From Fimenecus sp045593555 (GTDB lineage: Bacteria; Bacillota; Clostridia; Oscillospirales; Acutalibacteraceae): DNA of 64,000 nucleotides. Below the pieces are notes generated by a model. That model did no database searches. It saw only the letters and a program-made list of their open reading frames with translations, and had not been told where the DNA came from. The DNA lies in NCBI GenBank assembly GCA_045593555.1, contig JAZNWU010000018.1:1-64000 (forward strand), in the 5' to 3' direction. This document shows, in pieces, positions 23,801 through 31,606 of the stretch (within the stretch, counting starts at the first letter, position 1; each line of letters begins with the position of its first letter). The position numbers and the translations under genes were made by a program.

Positions 23801-23977
23801 AAATTAGATATCAAACTTTATACAAACAGATTCAATTCCTTCGGTGCAGTTCATAACGCAGATGCACAGCTTGATTGGCATGGTCCTAACGCATGGCGTA
23901 CGGAAAATGAAGAGTGGTCTTATGAATACAGACTTAAAGCAGTGGGTATTATTTCAACTCCTGTAATCAAGGTGTAA
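20891..23977 (+). CDS. GH106-like glycoside hydrolase (alpha-L-rhamnosidase family)
   Basis: This 1028-residue enzyme has no signal peptide. The N-terminal region has the family's signature TPFWAWNCKLQKDELHRQI, MGLGGFHMHVRTGM and WLYDEDRWPSGAAGG. Middle motifs such as TGHMMEEPTLKSQ fit a TIM-barrel hydrolase. The C-terminal part (from about residue 760) is beta-rich, with a galactose-binding-like fold ending in a WSYEYRL strand. The start at 20891 has AGGA eight bases upstream. An earlier ATG (20882) is too close to it. Substrate specificity is not certain: GH106 members are rhamnosidases, but distant relatives are labelled only as glycosyl hydrolases. Confidence 0.82.
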   Translation: MLYKKNSHKQLDNELFKYPTSEYRGTPFWAWNCKLQKDELHRQIDIFKEMGLGGFHMHVRTGMATPYLSDEYMDTVKSCVEKAKSENMLAWLYDEDRWPSGAAGGLVTKNPEYRSRYLLFTNKSYEEDKNTYVKTDCRCAGGRNRNGELIGVYDVKLDDEGFLDSYKRIAENDACDGDKWYAYVEVCSSSSWFNNQTYIDTLNKKAIEKFIEVTHERYKETVGEDFGDTVPAIFTDEPQFSRKQTFNNSTDKNDVTLPWTDDIPETYKQMYGDDILDYLPELFWDFKGDNVSVHRYHYHDHVAERFSSAFADTVGSWCRKNGISLTGHMMEEPTLKSQTSALGEAMRSYRGFDIPGIDMLCNRYEFTTAKQTQSAAHQFGCEGVLSELYGVTGWDFDFRGHKLQGDWQAALGVTVRVPHLSWVSMAGESKRDYPASIHYQSPWYKEYSYVEDHFARVNTALTRGKPVVKVGVIHPVESYWLHWGPNDKSDLIRETMDTKFKDVTEWLLKGSIDFNFISESLLPSLCEKGGNPLKVGKMEYDAIVVPDCETLRSSTLSRLEEFKNQGGKLVFMGDAPSFENAVKSDRGRKLYEKSVRISFDRARLLNALEDNRTVTLRYDNGALTDDFIYQLREDNDCNWLFVSHCSEPYNKDVFNSENLRITLNGEKKVTIYDTLSGDIYPADVDYANGKTVVKKKMFDYDSLLLKIEDGKNEIVSVNAQKELNCVKVSSQVPYTLDEKNVLLLDMCQFSVDDGEFMPEEEILRADNIARKIAGLKEREGSVAQPWVIPLETPEHTITLKFTVDSLTCVKNPVLALEDAEKAEITLNGKPVDNVVTGWYVDKSIKTVSLTEIIKGENIITVKLPLGNHTNTEWCYLLGDFGTKVTGRKVQITELPKKIWFGDIVNQGLSFYGGNITYHMGDVTAQNGEIEVMIPQYRGALVKVFVNEEDKGNIVYSPNTLRITGLEKGVHKLDIKLYTNRFNSFGAVHNADAQLDWHGPNAWRTENEEWSYEYRLKAVGIISTPVIKV

Positions 23978-24056
23978 TAACAAATTATTAATAAATACAT
24001 TGTTTTTATCATTATGAAATGATAAAATTAAATAAAAAAATTATGGGGATGATATA

Positions 24057-25538
24057 ATGTTAAAAGGCAATACAACAACCTTGCAAACAACTGATGGTAA
24101 ATATATCTCCAAATTTGAGTATGTATGTGTAATGCTTTCTCGAATTGGTGGTATGTTTGGTACTACTCTTACAGGCTCTCTTGCTGCAGCTTTTTTGCAC
24201 GAACTCTATTTCGGTCCTGTGGGTGTTGATTCCGAGCAAATTGCAAGCATTCTTGCTGTTCAGACTACACTTACAACAGTTTTAGGCATAATAATTGGTG
24301 CTATTTCCGGTTTGATTATTCAGAAATGGAAAACCCGTTGGGGCAGATACCGTCATTGGTATATTATTTGTCTTGTTCCTGTATTCGCCCTTACAGCTTT
24401 ATACTTCTATGTTCCTGAAGGCTGGACTGTTCAGCAGATGACTCTTTTCCGTTATGGTATAGCTTGCTGTCAGACTATATTCAATGCATTTAACAATGCC
24501 GGTCAGAATATTGTTCAGGTTATCTCACCAAATCCAAAGGAAAAGAAAACTGTTGCAACAATATGGCAGTTATCTTATTATATCGGTTACGGCGGAGCAT
24601 ATATTGCAACTTTTGTTTATGGACTTTTCAGTGATGACAAAAACAAGATGTATATGACACTTGCTCTTGTGGCTGCTGCTATTACTGCATTTGGTAATCT
24701 TATGTGTGCTCTTTTCTGTAAGGAAAGAATAGAGTTGCCAAAGAAACAAAAAGTTAAAGTTTCAAAGACATTGTTGACTCTCTTTAAGCATAAAAACTAC
24801 CGTGCATACCATTGTATGCAATGGGTAAACGCTTTTGCTATGCTTGGTAAAATGTCAACCTATCTTGCTGCAATAACAGTAGGCTCATCAAAAAACCTTC
24901 TTCTTACCCTTCCTACTGCTGTTGGTACTGTTGTAGGTAATCTTATTGCAACAAAGCTTTCAAAGAAACATGAGCCTACAAAATTGCTTAAATTCTGTGG
25001 TATCTATTCACCTGTGGCAGCCGGTATCCTTTTCGGAATTTGCTTTGTAGAAGCAAAGATGGGTATAAGATTCTTTGAGGGTTGGAATAGTATATTCTTC
25101 TATGTATTCTATTTCATTTTCGGTATGGGTATAGGTATTCAGGAACTTTCAAAATCTCACTTTGATGTTGAATTCTATGATTATCTTGAATGGCAGACCG
25201 GTGAAAGAATGGAAGCTGTTCAGGGTATTATTCCTGGTTGGGTGAACTCTGCTTGTATTTATCTCAGGGACCTTGCAATACCTTTTATGCTTGCCTGGGC
25301 AGGCTATATGTCATCAGCAGAAGGCGACCTTGTTAAAACAATGCAGGCACAGCCTACATATCTTGACACATGTCTTAAGATTCTTGCGTTCCTTCTCTTT
25401 GGCTATACTCTCGCCAATGTTCTCAAGGCAATTATCCTTAAAACATCTTATGATGTTGAGGGTGAAAAGAAAGAACAGATGTATCGTGAACTTGCAGTTA
25501 TGCGTGAAGAACGCCACAAGGAAAACGAAGCTATTTAA
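24057..25538 (+). CDS. MFS/GPH-type sugar symporter
   Basis: This 493-residue integral membrane protein has about 12 hydrophobic segments. The motif KWKTRWGRYRHWYIICLVP after the second or third helix is typical of the glycoside-pentoside-hexuronide (MelB-like) family. The C terminus is charged (EKKEQMYRELAVMREERHKE). It lies 79 bases after the GH106-like gene and before the fucosidase and sialidase, so it most likely imports the oligosaccharides these enzymes cut. The solute is inferred. Confidence 0.85.
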   Translation: MLKGNTTTLQTTDGKYISKFEYVCVMLSRIGGMFGTTLTGSLAAAFLHELYFGPVGVDSEQIASILAVQTTLTTVLGIIIGAISGLIIQKWKTRWGRYRHWYIICLVPVFALTALYFYVPEGWTVQQMTLFRYGIACCQTIFNAFNNAGQNIVQVISPNPKEKKTVATIWQLSYYIGYGGAYIATFVYGLFSDDKNKMYMTLALVAAAITAFGNLMCALFCKERIELPKKQKVKVSKTLLTLFKHKNYRAYHCMQWVNAFAMLGKMSTYLAAITVGSSKNLLLTLPTAVGTVVGNLIATKLSKKHEPTKLLKFCGIYSPVAAGILFGICFVEAKMGIRFFEGWNSIFFYVFYFIFGMGIGIQELSKSHFDVEFYDYLEWQTGERMEAVQGIIPGWVNSACIYLRDLAIPFMLAWAGYMSSAEGDLVKTMQAQPTYLDTCLKILAFLLFGYTLANVLKAIILKTSYDVEGEKKEQMYRELAVMREERHKENEAI

Positions 25539-25551
25539 GGAAAGATATTTT

Positions 25552-25659
25552 ATGAAAAATACTCCTGAAAGCACACTTTCTGATGTGCTTAACATTCCTG
25601 TCGGCTACGATATTGCTCAAAAAATAGTTTTAAAATGGCTAAAAAAACAATTCTCATAG
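25552..25659 (+). CDS. Small helical ORF (35 aa), possibly a remnant
   Basis: MKNTPESTLSDVLNIPVGYD is followed by 15 residues rich in Lys. It has AAGGAA nine bases before the ATG and lies 13 bases after the transporter. It resembles short helical segments found at the ends of larger proteins, so it may be a fragment. It overlaps the next small frame by 25 bases. Confidence 0.4.
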   Translation: MKNTPESTLSDVLNIPVGYDIAQKIVLKWLKKQFS

Positions 25660-25772
25660 TTTTGGTAATATTGATTCTTATTTTCGTAGCGTCAATAACC
25701 TATTTTGAATTTGAGCCCAAAAGCCGTAGTCAATGTCAGTCGAGAGTCTCGACACGCGAATCGCGTAGTTGA
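25635..25772 (+). pseudogene. Signal-anchor fragment cut off at a repeat element
   Basis: MAKKTILIVLVILILIFVAS starts an N-terminal signal or membrane anchor that continues YFEFEPKS. It then runs into GTAGTCAATG, a word from the intergenic repeat family, and ends within the hairpin at 25744. The last 17 codons look like translated repeat and terminator, so this is probably the 5' remnant of a longer exported protein. Confidence 0.45.
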
Positions 25773-25786
25773 GACTCTTATTTTTT
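25744..25786 (+). terminator. Intrinsic terminator after the transporter
   Basis: GAGTCTC (25744-25750) pairs with GAGACTC (25771-25777), with an inner ACGCGA/TCGCGT stem. The hairpin is followed by TTATTTTTT. It ends the GH106-transporter transcript. Confidence 0.8.
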
Positions 25787-25831
25787 AAGATTCTTATCTT
25801 TCGATTTAAATCCCACATAAGCACTCACACT

Positions 25832-25846
25832 AAATCAGATACCACT
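25832..25846. repeat. Intergenic repeat, copy 4 (degenerate)
   Basis: AAATCAGATACCACT matches the start of the second hairpin in copies 2 and 3. GTAGTCAATG, found 26 bases before the second hairpin in copy 3, occurs here at 25726-25735, about 100 bases upstream, with a terminator hairpin in between. The return arm of the hairpin is missing. The gap 25773-25934 shows nothing else. Confidence 0.55.
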
Positions 25847-25934
25847 CGAAAAGTTTTGCAAAACAATATCATTGACGAAACTACCTGTAAAGGTGTATTC
25901 TATATGCAGAAAATAAACATATGAGGTATGAAAA

Positions 25935-27410
25935 ATGACAACGCAAGAATATCTGAAACTCATTGACGAAAAAAATGAAAATGGTAGATACAAGGCTGAT
26001 TGGCACTCTCTTTCTCACCATAAAGTTCCTGAGTGGTATATGCACGACAAATTAGGTGTTTTTATTCATTGGGGTATTTATAGTGTTCCTGCATATGGCA
26101 ACGAATGGTATTCAAGAAGTATGTATGACCCGAATTGCAGAGAATTTGAACATCACAGGAAAACTTATGGTGAGCAAAAAGACTTTGGGTATAAAGACTT
26201 TATCCCAATGTTCAAGGCAGATAAATTTGATACAGAAAAATGGGTATCTCTTTTCAAAAAAGCAGGCATTAAGTATGTTATGCCTGTGGCAGAGCATCAT
26301 GATGGATTTGCCATGTATGATACAGAGTTTAACCGTTGGAATTCAAAAGAGATGGGTCCTTGTCGTGATGTTGTAGGTGAATTAAAAACTGAATGTGAAA
26401 AGCAAGGTCTGACTCTTTGTGCATCAACCCACAGAGCAGAACATTATTTCTTTATGAATATGGGCAGAACCTTTGACAGTGATGTCAATGATGATAATTT
26501 TTGTGATTTCTATGGTCCTGCTGTTCATTGTAAAGAGTTTGACTCTCATACTTTACATAAAACAACTGCTGACACATATTCAATAGGTGCAAGTAAAGAA
26601 TGGCTTGAAGATTGGCTTGTGCGTACTTGTGAATTGATAGATAAATATCAGCCATCCGTTCTTTATTTTGACTGGTGGATACACAATCATTCATTCAAAC
26701 CTTATCTTAAAAAGCTTTGTGCATACTACTATAATCGTGCAGAAGAATGGGGTAAAGAAGTGACAATCAACTATAAGCACGAGGCATTTCCGCCAACTGT
26801 TGCAACATTCGATGTTGAACGTGGCGCATTGACAAGCATCTCCCCTGTTTATTGGCAGACAGATACTGCAATCGGAAAATGCTCATGGGGTTACACAAAA
26901 GACAACAAATACAAGAGTGCAAGACAAGTTATTTGTGACCTTGTTGATATTGTTTCAAAAAATGGAAATCTTCTTATTAACATTGGTCCAAAACCTGATG
27001 GTACTATTACAGATGAAGAAACACAAGTATTACTTGATATGGGCAAATGGCTTGAAATAAATGGTGAAGGCATTTACGGTACAACATTCTGGAAACAATT
27101 TGGTGAAGGTAAAGTCAATGCTGAAGATGGTTTCTTTAAGGATGGCGATGAAAAGAAATTCACAAATAAAGATTTCAGATTCACATACAAAGATGGTTAT
27201 CTCTACGTATTCCAGATGCGTCCGTCAAATACAGTGAAAATTAAAACTCTTAAAAAGCATAATCAACACGATTACATAATTGGAAACATTGAACTTTTAG
27301 GCAATGACGAGAAAATCGAGTACAACAGAACTGAAAAAGCACTTGAAATCAAACTCAAAAGCGAAATCAAAAACGATTTACCTATCTGCTTCAGAATTGA
27401 GATAAATTAA
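25935..27410 (+). CDS. GH29 alpha-L-fucosidase
   Basis: This 491-residue enzyme removes terminal L-fucose by a retaining mechanism. Family marks are KLGVFIHWGIYSVPAYGNEW (residues 37-56), AGIKYVMPVAEHHDGFAMY, NRWNS, and VLYFDWWIHNH, whose Asp is the expected nucleophile; GNLLINIGPKPDG follows near residue 355. There is no signal peptide, so it acts inside the cell on imported glycans. GAGGT lies before the ATG. It is separated from the transporter by a terminator but is close to the sialidase gene. The assignment is firm; the linkage preference is not known. Confidence 0.93.
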   Translation: MTTQEYLKLIDEKNENGRYKADWHSLSHHKVPEWYMHDKLGVFIHWGIYSVPAYGNEWYSRSMYDPNCREFEHHRKTYGEQKDFGYKDFIPMFKADKFDTEKWVSLFKKAGIKYVMPVAEHHDGFAMYDTEFNRWNSKEMGPCRDVVGELKTECEKQGLTLCASTHRAEHYFFMNMGRTFDSDVNDDNFCDFYGPAVHCKEFDSHTLHKTTADTYSIGASKEWLEDWLVRTCELIDKYQPSVLYFDWWIHNHSFKPYLKKLCAYYYNRAEEWGKEVTINYKHEAFPPTVATFDVERGALTSISPVYWQTDTAIGKCSWGYTKDNKYKSARQVICDLVDIVSKNGNLLINIGPKPDGTITDEETQVLLDMGKWLEINGEGIYGTTFWKQFGEGKVNAEDGFFKDGDEKKFTNKDFRFTYKDGYLYVFQMRPSNTVKIKTLKKHNQHDYIIGNIELLGNDEKIEYNRTEKALEIKLKSEIKNDLPICFRIEIN

Positions 27411-27423
27411 AAATCGACTATCG

Positions 27424-27451
27424 TTGCAAAACCTGAAATATATGTTATAAT
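27424..27451 (+). promoter_or_regulatory. Promoter of the sialidase gene
   Basis: TTGCAA (27424-27429), a 16-base spacer and TATAAT (27446-27451) lie 46 bases before the sialidase ATG. AGAAAGGA is the ribosome site. Confidence 0.65.
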
Positions 27452-27496
27452 TTATTAAATAACTGATGTTTACTTAATTTCAGAAAGGAATTTTTT

Positions 27497-29005
27497 ATGA
27501 CTTCTCAAAAGATTTATAAAATCAAATATGACCAACCATATGATAACGGTATATTAAATTCGGAACGCAACCGCATTCCATCACTCTACACACTTAATGA
27601 CGGTAGTGTTATGGCAGGTGTTGACATTCGTTATGGTCATGGTGCTGACTCACCTAATAATATTGATATTGCTATTGCTATTTCCAAAGATGGTTATACA
27701 GACTGGGAATACTCAATGGTTAACCATTTTGACGATTATGCTGATACTGTTACATCAAAGGACAGTGCTTCTTTTATCGATTCGGCTATTGTTCAGTCAT
27801 CAAATGGCAGAATATTTTTGATTGCAGATGTTCAACCATCAGAATGTGGCTATCTTCAATGCAAAACTGGTACAGGATACACCACAATCAATGGTAAAAA
27901 ACATCTTCTTTTAACAAAAGGTAACAATGGTGATAAGTTAAACACATTCAATTATTATGTGGGTGATTTTGAGGGAGATTTTGCACCTATTTATTCAAGA
28001 AATGATACAAATATTACTGAATACTCCATGGACAGAGAATTCCGTCTTTATAAAAACGGTAAGGCACTTTATACACCACAGAAAGGTGCAGAGGGCGTTA
28101 AAGTTCAGCAGAATATCTTTTACAGTGCATCAGAATTAAAATGCTATAAAACAACATATCTCTGGTTAAGATATAGCGATGATAACGGTAAAACATGGAG
28201 TCATCCTACAATTATTTCCGACCAGGTCAAGTCCGAAAAAGAATCTTTCCTCGGTGTTGGTCCAGGTAGAGGTATGGTTATCAATCACAATGGTAAAGAG
28301 CGAATTCTTTTCTGTGTTTATGATAATAACGGATTGTTTAAAGACCCTATTTTTGAAAATGCAAGTGCAGTTTATTCGGATGATAACGGTATGACATGGC
28401 ACAGAAGCAATAAAATTGCTATCAAATCAGGTCTTAAGAAAACAAGTGAAGCGCAGATTGTTAAAATCGAAAATGACAATTACAATTTCCTTCGTATGTA
28501 TGCACGAAATTTGAGTAATTATATTGCTTTTGCTGACAGTAATGACGGTGGTCAGACATGGACTACTTTCCGTGCCGACAAAAACCTTGTAGGTACAAAG
28601 AACTGTATGGTATCTTTGATTGACACCACAAGAAAAATTGATGGTAAACAAGTGATTCTTTGCTCATCAGGTGGAAATCTTTGTGCTCGTGCTGACGGTA
28701 TTCTTCGTGTAGGACTTGTTGAAAACAATGGTGATGTTAACTGGATTAGCAAATACCATCTTACAAAAGGCTTTTACGGTTATTCTTGCCTTACAGAAAT
28801 GGCTGACGGTAATTTTGCAGTATTTTATGAAGACCAGGCTGCTCATTTAAAATATACTGTTTTCAGCGTTTCTAATGATGGAAAAATTACTGAAATCAAT
28901 GGTGAGAATATTGATTTCACCCCTGATACATCTGCTAAGTATAAGCGTTCAATAAAAACCAAACGATTTTTTGCTAAAATCAAATTTGGTCTTGGTTTAA
29001 TGTGA
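27497..29005 (+). CDS. GH33-like exo-alpha-sialidase
   Basis: This 502-residue beta-propeller enzyme releases terminal sialic acid. It has the RIP motif (RNRIPSLYTL, about residue 23) with the first catalytic-site Arg, three Asp boxes (YSDDNGKTW, YSDDNGMTW, DSNDGGQTW), a SEAQIV stretch for the acid Glu, and YSCLTEM for the nucleophilic Tyr region. No signal peptide is present, so it is cytoplasmic, unlike many secreted sialidases. Together with the fucosidase it suggests use of mucin or milk-type oligosaccharides. No nan catabolic genes are in the window. A terminator follows at 29022. Confidence 0.88.
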   Translation: MTSQKIYKIKYDQPYDNGILNSERNRIPSLYTLNDGSVMAGVDIRYGHGADSPNNIDIAIAISKDGYTDWEYSMVNHFDDYADTVTSKDSASFIDSAIVQSSNGRIFLIADVQPSECGYLQCKTGTGYTTINGKKHLLLTKGNNGDKLNTFNYYVGDFEGDFAPIYSRNDTNITEYSMDREFRLYKNGKALYTPQKGAEGVKVQQNIFYSASELKCYKTTYLWLRYSDDNGKTWSHPTIISDQVKSEKESFLGVGPGRGMVINHNGKERILFCVYDNNGLFKDPIFENASAVYSDDNGMTWHRSNKIAIKSGLKKTSEAQIVKIENDNYNFLRMYARNLSNYIAFADSNDGGQTWTTFRADKNLVGTKNCMVSLIDTTRKIDGKQVILCSSGGNLCARADGILRVGLVENNGDVNWISKYHLTKGFYGYSCLTEMADGNFAVFYEDQAAHLKYTVFSVSNDGKITEINGENIDFTPDTSAKYKRSIKTKRFFAKIKFGLGLM

Positions 29006-29021
29006 TAAAAATAAATAACAT

Positions 29022-29054
29022 AAGCGTTGCAATAATATTTGCAACGCTTTTTTT
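29022..29054 (+). terminator. Intrinsic terminator after the sialidase
   Basis: AAGCGTTGCA (29022-29031) pairs with TGCAACGCTT (29040-29049), followed by more Ts. The stem is the same sequence as the one at 9844-9890. Confidence 0.9.
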
Positions 29055-29165
29055 ACTTTAACAAAAAATAAACAATTCAAAAGCATTTCCATAACATTTG
29101 GATATTAAAATAAAGCCACAACGAAAGAACAGAAGAAAGAAAATACAATTGGAGGTAATTCAAAA

Positions 29166-29534
29166 ATGAAAAAGCAAACATTTATTTCAATTCTTGCAGG
29201 AACAGTTGGTGGACTTCTTTTCTCACTTGGTATGTGTATGTGCCTTCTTCCTGAATGGAATGCATTTAATTACGGTGTTGCATGTGCAGCAATCGGTGGA
29301 GTAATTCTCTTGATTCTCGGAATTGTGTCATTTATCAAAAGTGGTAAGAAAATTCATTTCAACTTTAAAACAATCGGTAAAGTATTGTTCGGTATCCTCG
29401 GTGCACTTGTTCTCGGTGTTGGTATGGCAATGATTATGGTATGGAATATGATGCTCTGGGGTATTGTTGTTGGTATAATCGGTATTGTACTGCTTATTTG
29501 CCTTGTACCTATGTGCATTGGCTTTAAAAAATGA
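29166..29534 (+). CDS. Four-helix small membrane protein
   Basis: This 122-residue protein has four hydrophobic helices arranged as two similar pairs (ISILAGTVGGLLFSLGMCMC and LFGILGALVLGVGMAMIMVW each begin a pair). That suggests an internal duplication. A short basic loop (KSGKKIHFNFK) separates the pairs. GGAGG lies before the ATG. It is followed after 21 bases by the 11-residue-repeat protein and then by a sensor kinase. I recognise no specific family, and its partner role is unknown. Confidence 0.8.
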   Translation: MKKQTFISILAGTVGGLLFSLGMCMCLLPEWNAFNYGVACAAIGGVILLILGIVSFIKSGKKIHFNFKTIGKVLFGILGALVLGVGMAMIMVWNMMLWGIVVGIIGIVLLICLVPMCIGFKK

Positions 29535-29555
29535 TTTAATGGAGGACTTTATATT

Positions 29556-29783
29556 ATGGCTAAGTCAAAAATTGTAAACACAAGCAAAAAAATTGAAGAA
29601 AAAGTAGTGGATACATACAAGAAAATTGAAAATGGTGTGGTAGGCGCTTATCAGAAAATTGAAGATGGTGTAGTTGGTGCTTACCAGAAGGTAGAAGACG
29701 GTTTTGTTGACCGTTATCTCACAAAAGATGGCGAAACAGTAGAAGAAGCAAAGGCAAGACTCAAGAGCGAACATCACGAATAA
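29556..29783 (+). CDS. Small amphipathic 11-residue-repeat protein
   Basis: This 75-residue hydrophilic protein contains about four 11-residue units (YKKIENGVVGA, YQKIEDGVVGA, YQKVEDGFVDR, and a looser first one). Such 11-mer periodicity gives a long amphipathic helix, as in apolipoprotein- or LEA-like proteins that lie on membranes. The C terminus (TKDGETVEEAKARLKSEHHE) is a short charged helix. GGAGG lies before the ATG. Being next to small membrane proteins it may coat or link to membrane, which is inference. Confidence 0.8.
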   Translation: MAKSKIVNTSKKIEEKVVDTYKKIENGVVGAYQKIEDGVVGAYQKVEDGFVDRYLTKDGETVEEAKARLKSEHHE

Positions 29784-29880
29784 TCATATAAAAAACTCTC
29801 TCTTTTTTATTTTTACAAACAAAACTTTAACAAATCTGTGGTATAATCTGTTTGTATTATGATTAAAGGGAGTTTTTTTC

Positions 29881-30942
29881 TTGTCTAAACAACCAAAACG
29901 AAAGTTTCGCAAAAGCCTTTTTTCACCTCAGAGATACATATTGATTTTCTGCCTTGTGGCATTTGTTGTTACCTGTAGTATGGAACTTTTTCTTAATACT
30001 GTAAGCGTTGACTTTTCAAGCATACGAAATGGTGCAATTTACACCTTTGGTAATGTACTGTTTTTATCTTTCACATTAACTGTTGGTGATGCAATACGAA
30101 AAAAGATTACTGTTGAACGACCTGTCAAACAAATCCTTGATGCTACCGAAAAAATTACAGATGGTGATTTTTCAGTAAGAATTCCTAAAAAGTCAGGTTT
30201 CTCTCAGAAAAATGAGTTTGATACAATAATTGATAATCTCAACAAAATGGCAGAAGAACTTGAGGGCATTGAAACTCTTCGTACTGACTTTATTTCAAAC
30301 GTTTCCCATGAACTTAAAACACCTCTTGCTACAATGCAGAATTATGCGACACTTTTAAAATCTCCTGATTTAACGGAAGAAAAGCGTTTTGAATATGCAG
30401 ATGCGATTATGACATCAACAAAAAGACTGTCTGATTTAATAACAAATATTTTAAAACTCAATAAGCTGGAAAACCAACAGATTTTTCCTGAATTCAAAGA
30501 CTATAATCTCAGTGAACAGCTTTGTGAATGTCTTTTAAGTTTTGAAAATATCTGGGAACAGAAAAATATAGAAATTGAAACGGATATTGAAGAAGATGTA
30601 ATAGTTCATTCTGACCCTGAACTACTTTCTCTTGCCTGGAACAATCTCCTCTCTAACGCTTTTAAGTTCACCGATGAAAACGGAAAAGTTCTCGTTTCAC
30701 TTACAGCAGATGAGCAAAAAATATCCGTTTCTATTAAAGATACAGGCTGTGGAATGACAAAATCCACAGGCGAACATATATTTGATAAATTCTATCAGGG
30801 TGAAACATCTCATTCTACTCAGGGTAATGGGTTGGGACTCTCTCTTGTAAAGCGTGTTATTGACATTGTAAAAGCACAAATTTCTGTTCAGAGTGAAGTC
30901 GGTGTTGGTAGCACCTTTACCATCACTCTACGGAGGAAATGA
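29881..30942 (+). CDS. Sensor histidine kinase (orphan)
   Basis: This 353-residue class I histidine kinase has two membrane helices (about residues 17-37 and 50-70) with only a short outer loop, so it probably senses within the membrane or through a partner. A HAMP domain (about 75-130) precedes the phosphoacceptor box FISNVSHELKTPLATMQNYA (His at about 147). The N box NNLLSNAFKF, G1 DTGCGMT and G2 GNGLGLSL follow. The start is a TTG after AAAGGGAG. No response regulator gene is adjacent, which is unusual; it must be encoded elsewhere, unless it lies outside this region. Confidence 0.92.
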   Translation: MSKQPKRKFRKSLFSPQRYILIFCLVAFVVTCSMELFLNTVSVDFSSIRNGAIYTFGNVLFLSFTLTVGDAIRKKITVERPVKQILDATEKITDGDFSVRIPKKSGFSQKNEFDTIIDNLNKMAEELEGIETLRTDFISNVSHELKTPLATMQNYATLLKSPDLTEEKRFEYADAIMTSTKRLSDLITNILKLNKLENQQIFPEFKDYNLSEQLCECLLSFENIWEQKNIEIETDIEEDVIVHSDPELLSLAWNNLLSNAFKFTDENGKVLVSLTADEQKISVSIKDTGCGMTKSTGEHIFDKFYQGETSHSTQGNGLGLSLVKRVIDIVKAQISVQSEVGVGSTFTITLRRK

Positions 30943-30943
30943 T

Positions 30944-31606
30944 ATGAAGAATCTTATCAATTCATGCAAAGCTTTTTTCACTCCGCACAATTCACTTCTC
31001 CTAAGTGCTTTCATAAACACTGCTTATGCAGTTTTCAACTTTTTTCTTGGATGGTTAAATAATTCTCCCTGGTTTATTTCGGTAGGTTCATATTATCTTC
31101 TCTTATGTCTTATAAGATTTTTCATTCTTAAAATGTCAAAAAAATCAAGTAAAAAGCCAACTAACAAACGAATGGAATATCAATTAAAAATATACCGTGC
31201 TGTTGGCGTAATTATGTTTATTGTCAATATTGCAATGTCGGTTATGGCTGTCCAGATGATTTGGCAGAACAGAGGTTCAGCCCATTCGGAAATTATGACA
31301 ATTACAATTGCTACCTTTACTTTTTATTATCTCACCACAGCAATCATTAATCTACAAAAATATAGAAAGACCGAGCAACCCATTCATTCGGCAGCTAAAA
31401 TGCTGAATTTTGCTTGTGCACTTATGTCAATATTCACTTTACAATCGTCTATGATTTCCGTTTTTGGTAATGACGAGGTTTTCCGTAAAAATATGAATAT
31501 TGGAACAGGTTGTGGTGTATTTATACTTGTCTTTGGTCTTGCAATCTATATGATTCGTCGTGCAAATAAATTACTCAACAAAATAAAGGATGACAAAAAT
31601 GGATAA
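30944..31606 (+). CDS. Integral membrane protein, six helices
   Basis: This 220-residue protein has about six hydrophobic segments (for example FINTAYAVFNFFLGWL, GVIMFIVNIAMSVMAV and MNIGTGCGVFILVFGLAIYM). A short basic loop, SKKSSKKPTNKR, lies in the middle. The start at 30944 has CGGAGG nine bases upstream, and it sits one base after the kinase gene, so they are cotranscribed. No named family is recognised. It may be a sensor or transport partner of the kinase, judged only by position. Confidence 0.78.
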   Translation: MKNLINSCKAFFTPHNSLLLSAFINTAYAVFNFFLGWLNNSPWFISVGSYYLLLCLIRFFILKMSKKSSKKPTNKRMEYQLKIYRAVGVIMFIVNIAMSVMAVQMIWQNRGSAHSEIMTITIATFTFYYLTTAIINLQKYRKTEQPIHSAAKMLNFACALMSIFTLQSSMISVFGNDEVFRKNMNIGTGCGVFILVFGLAIYMIRRANKLLNKIKDDKNG

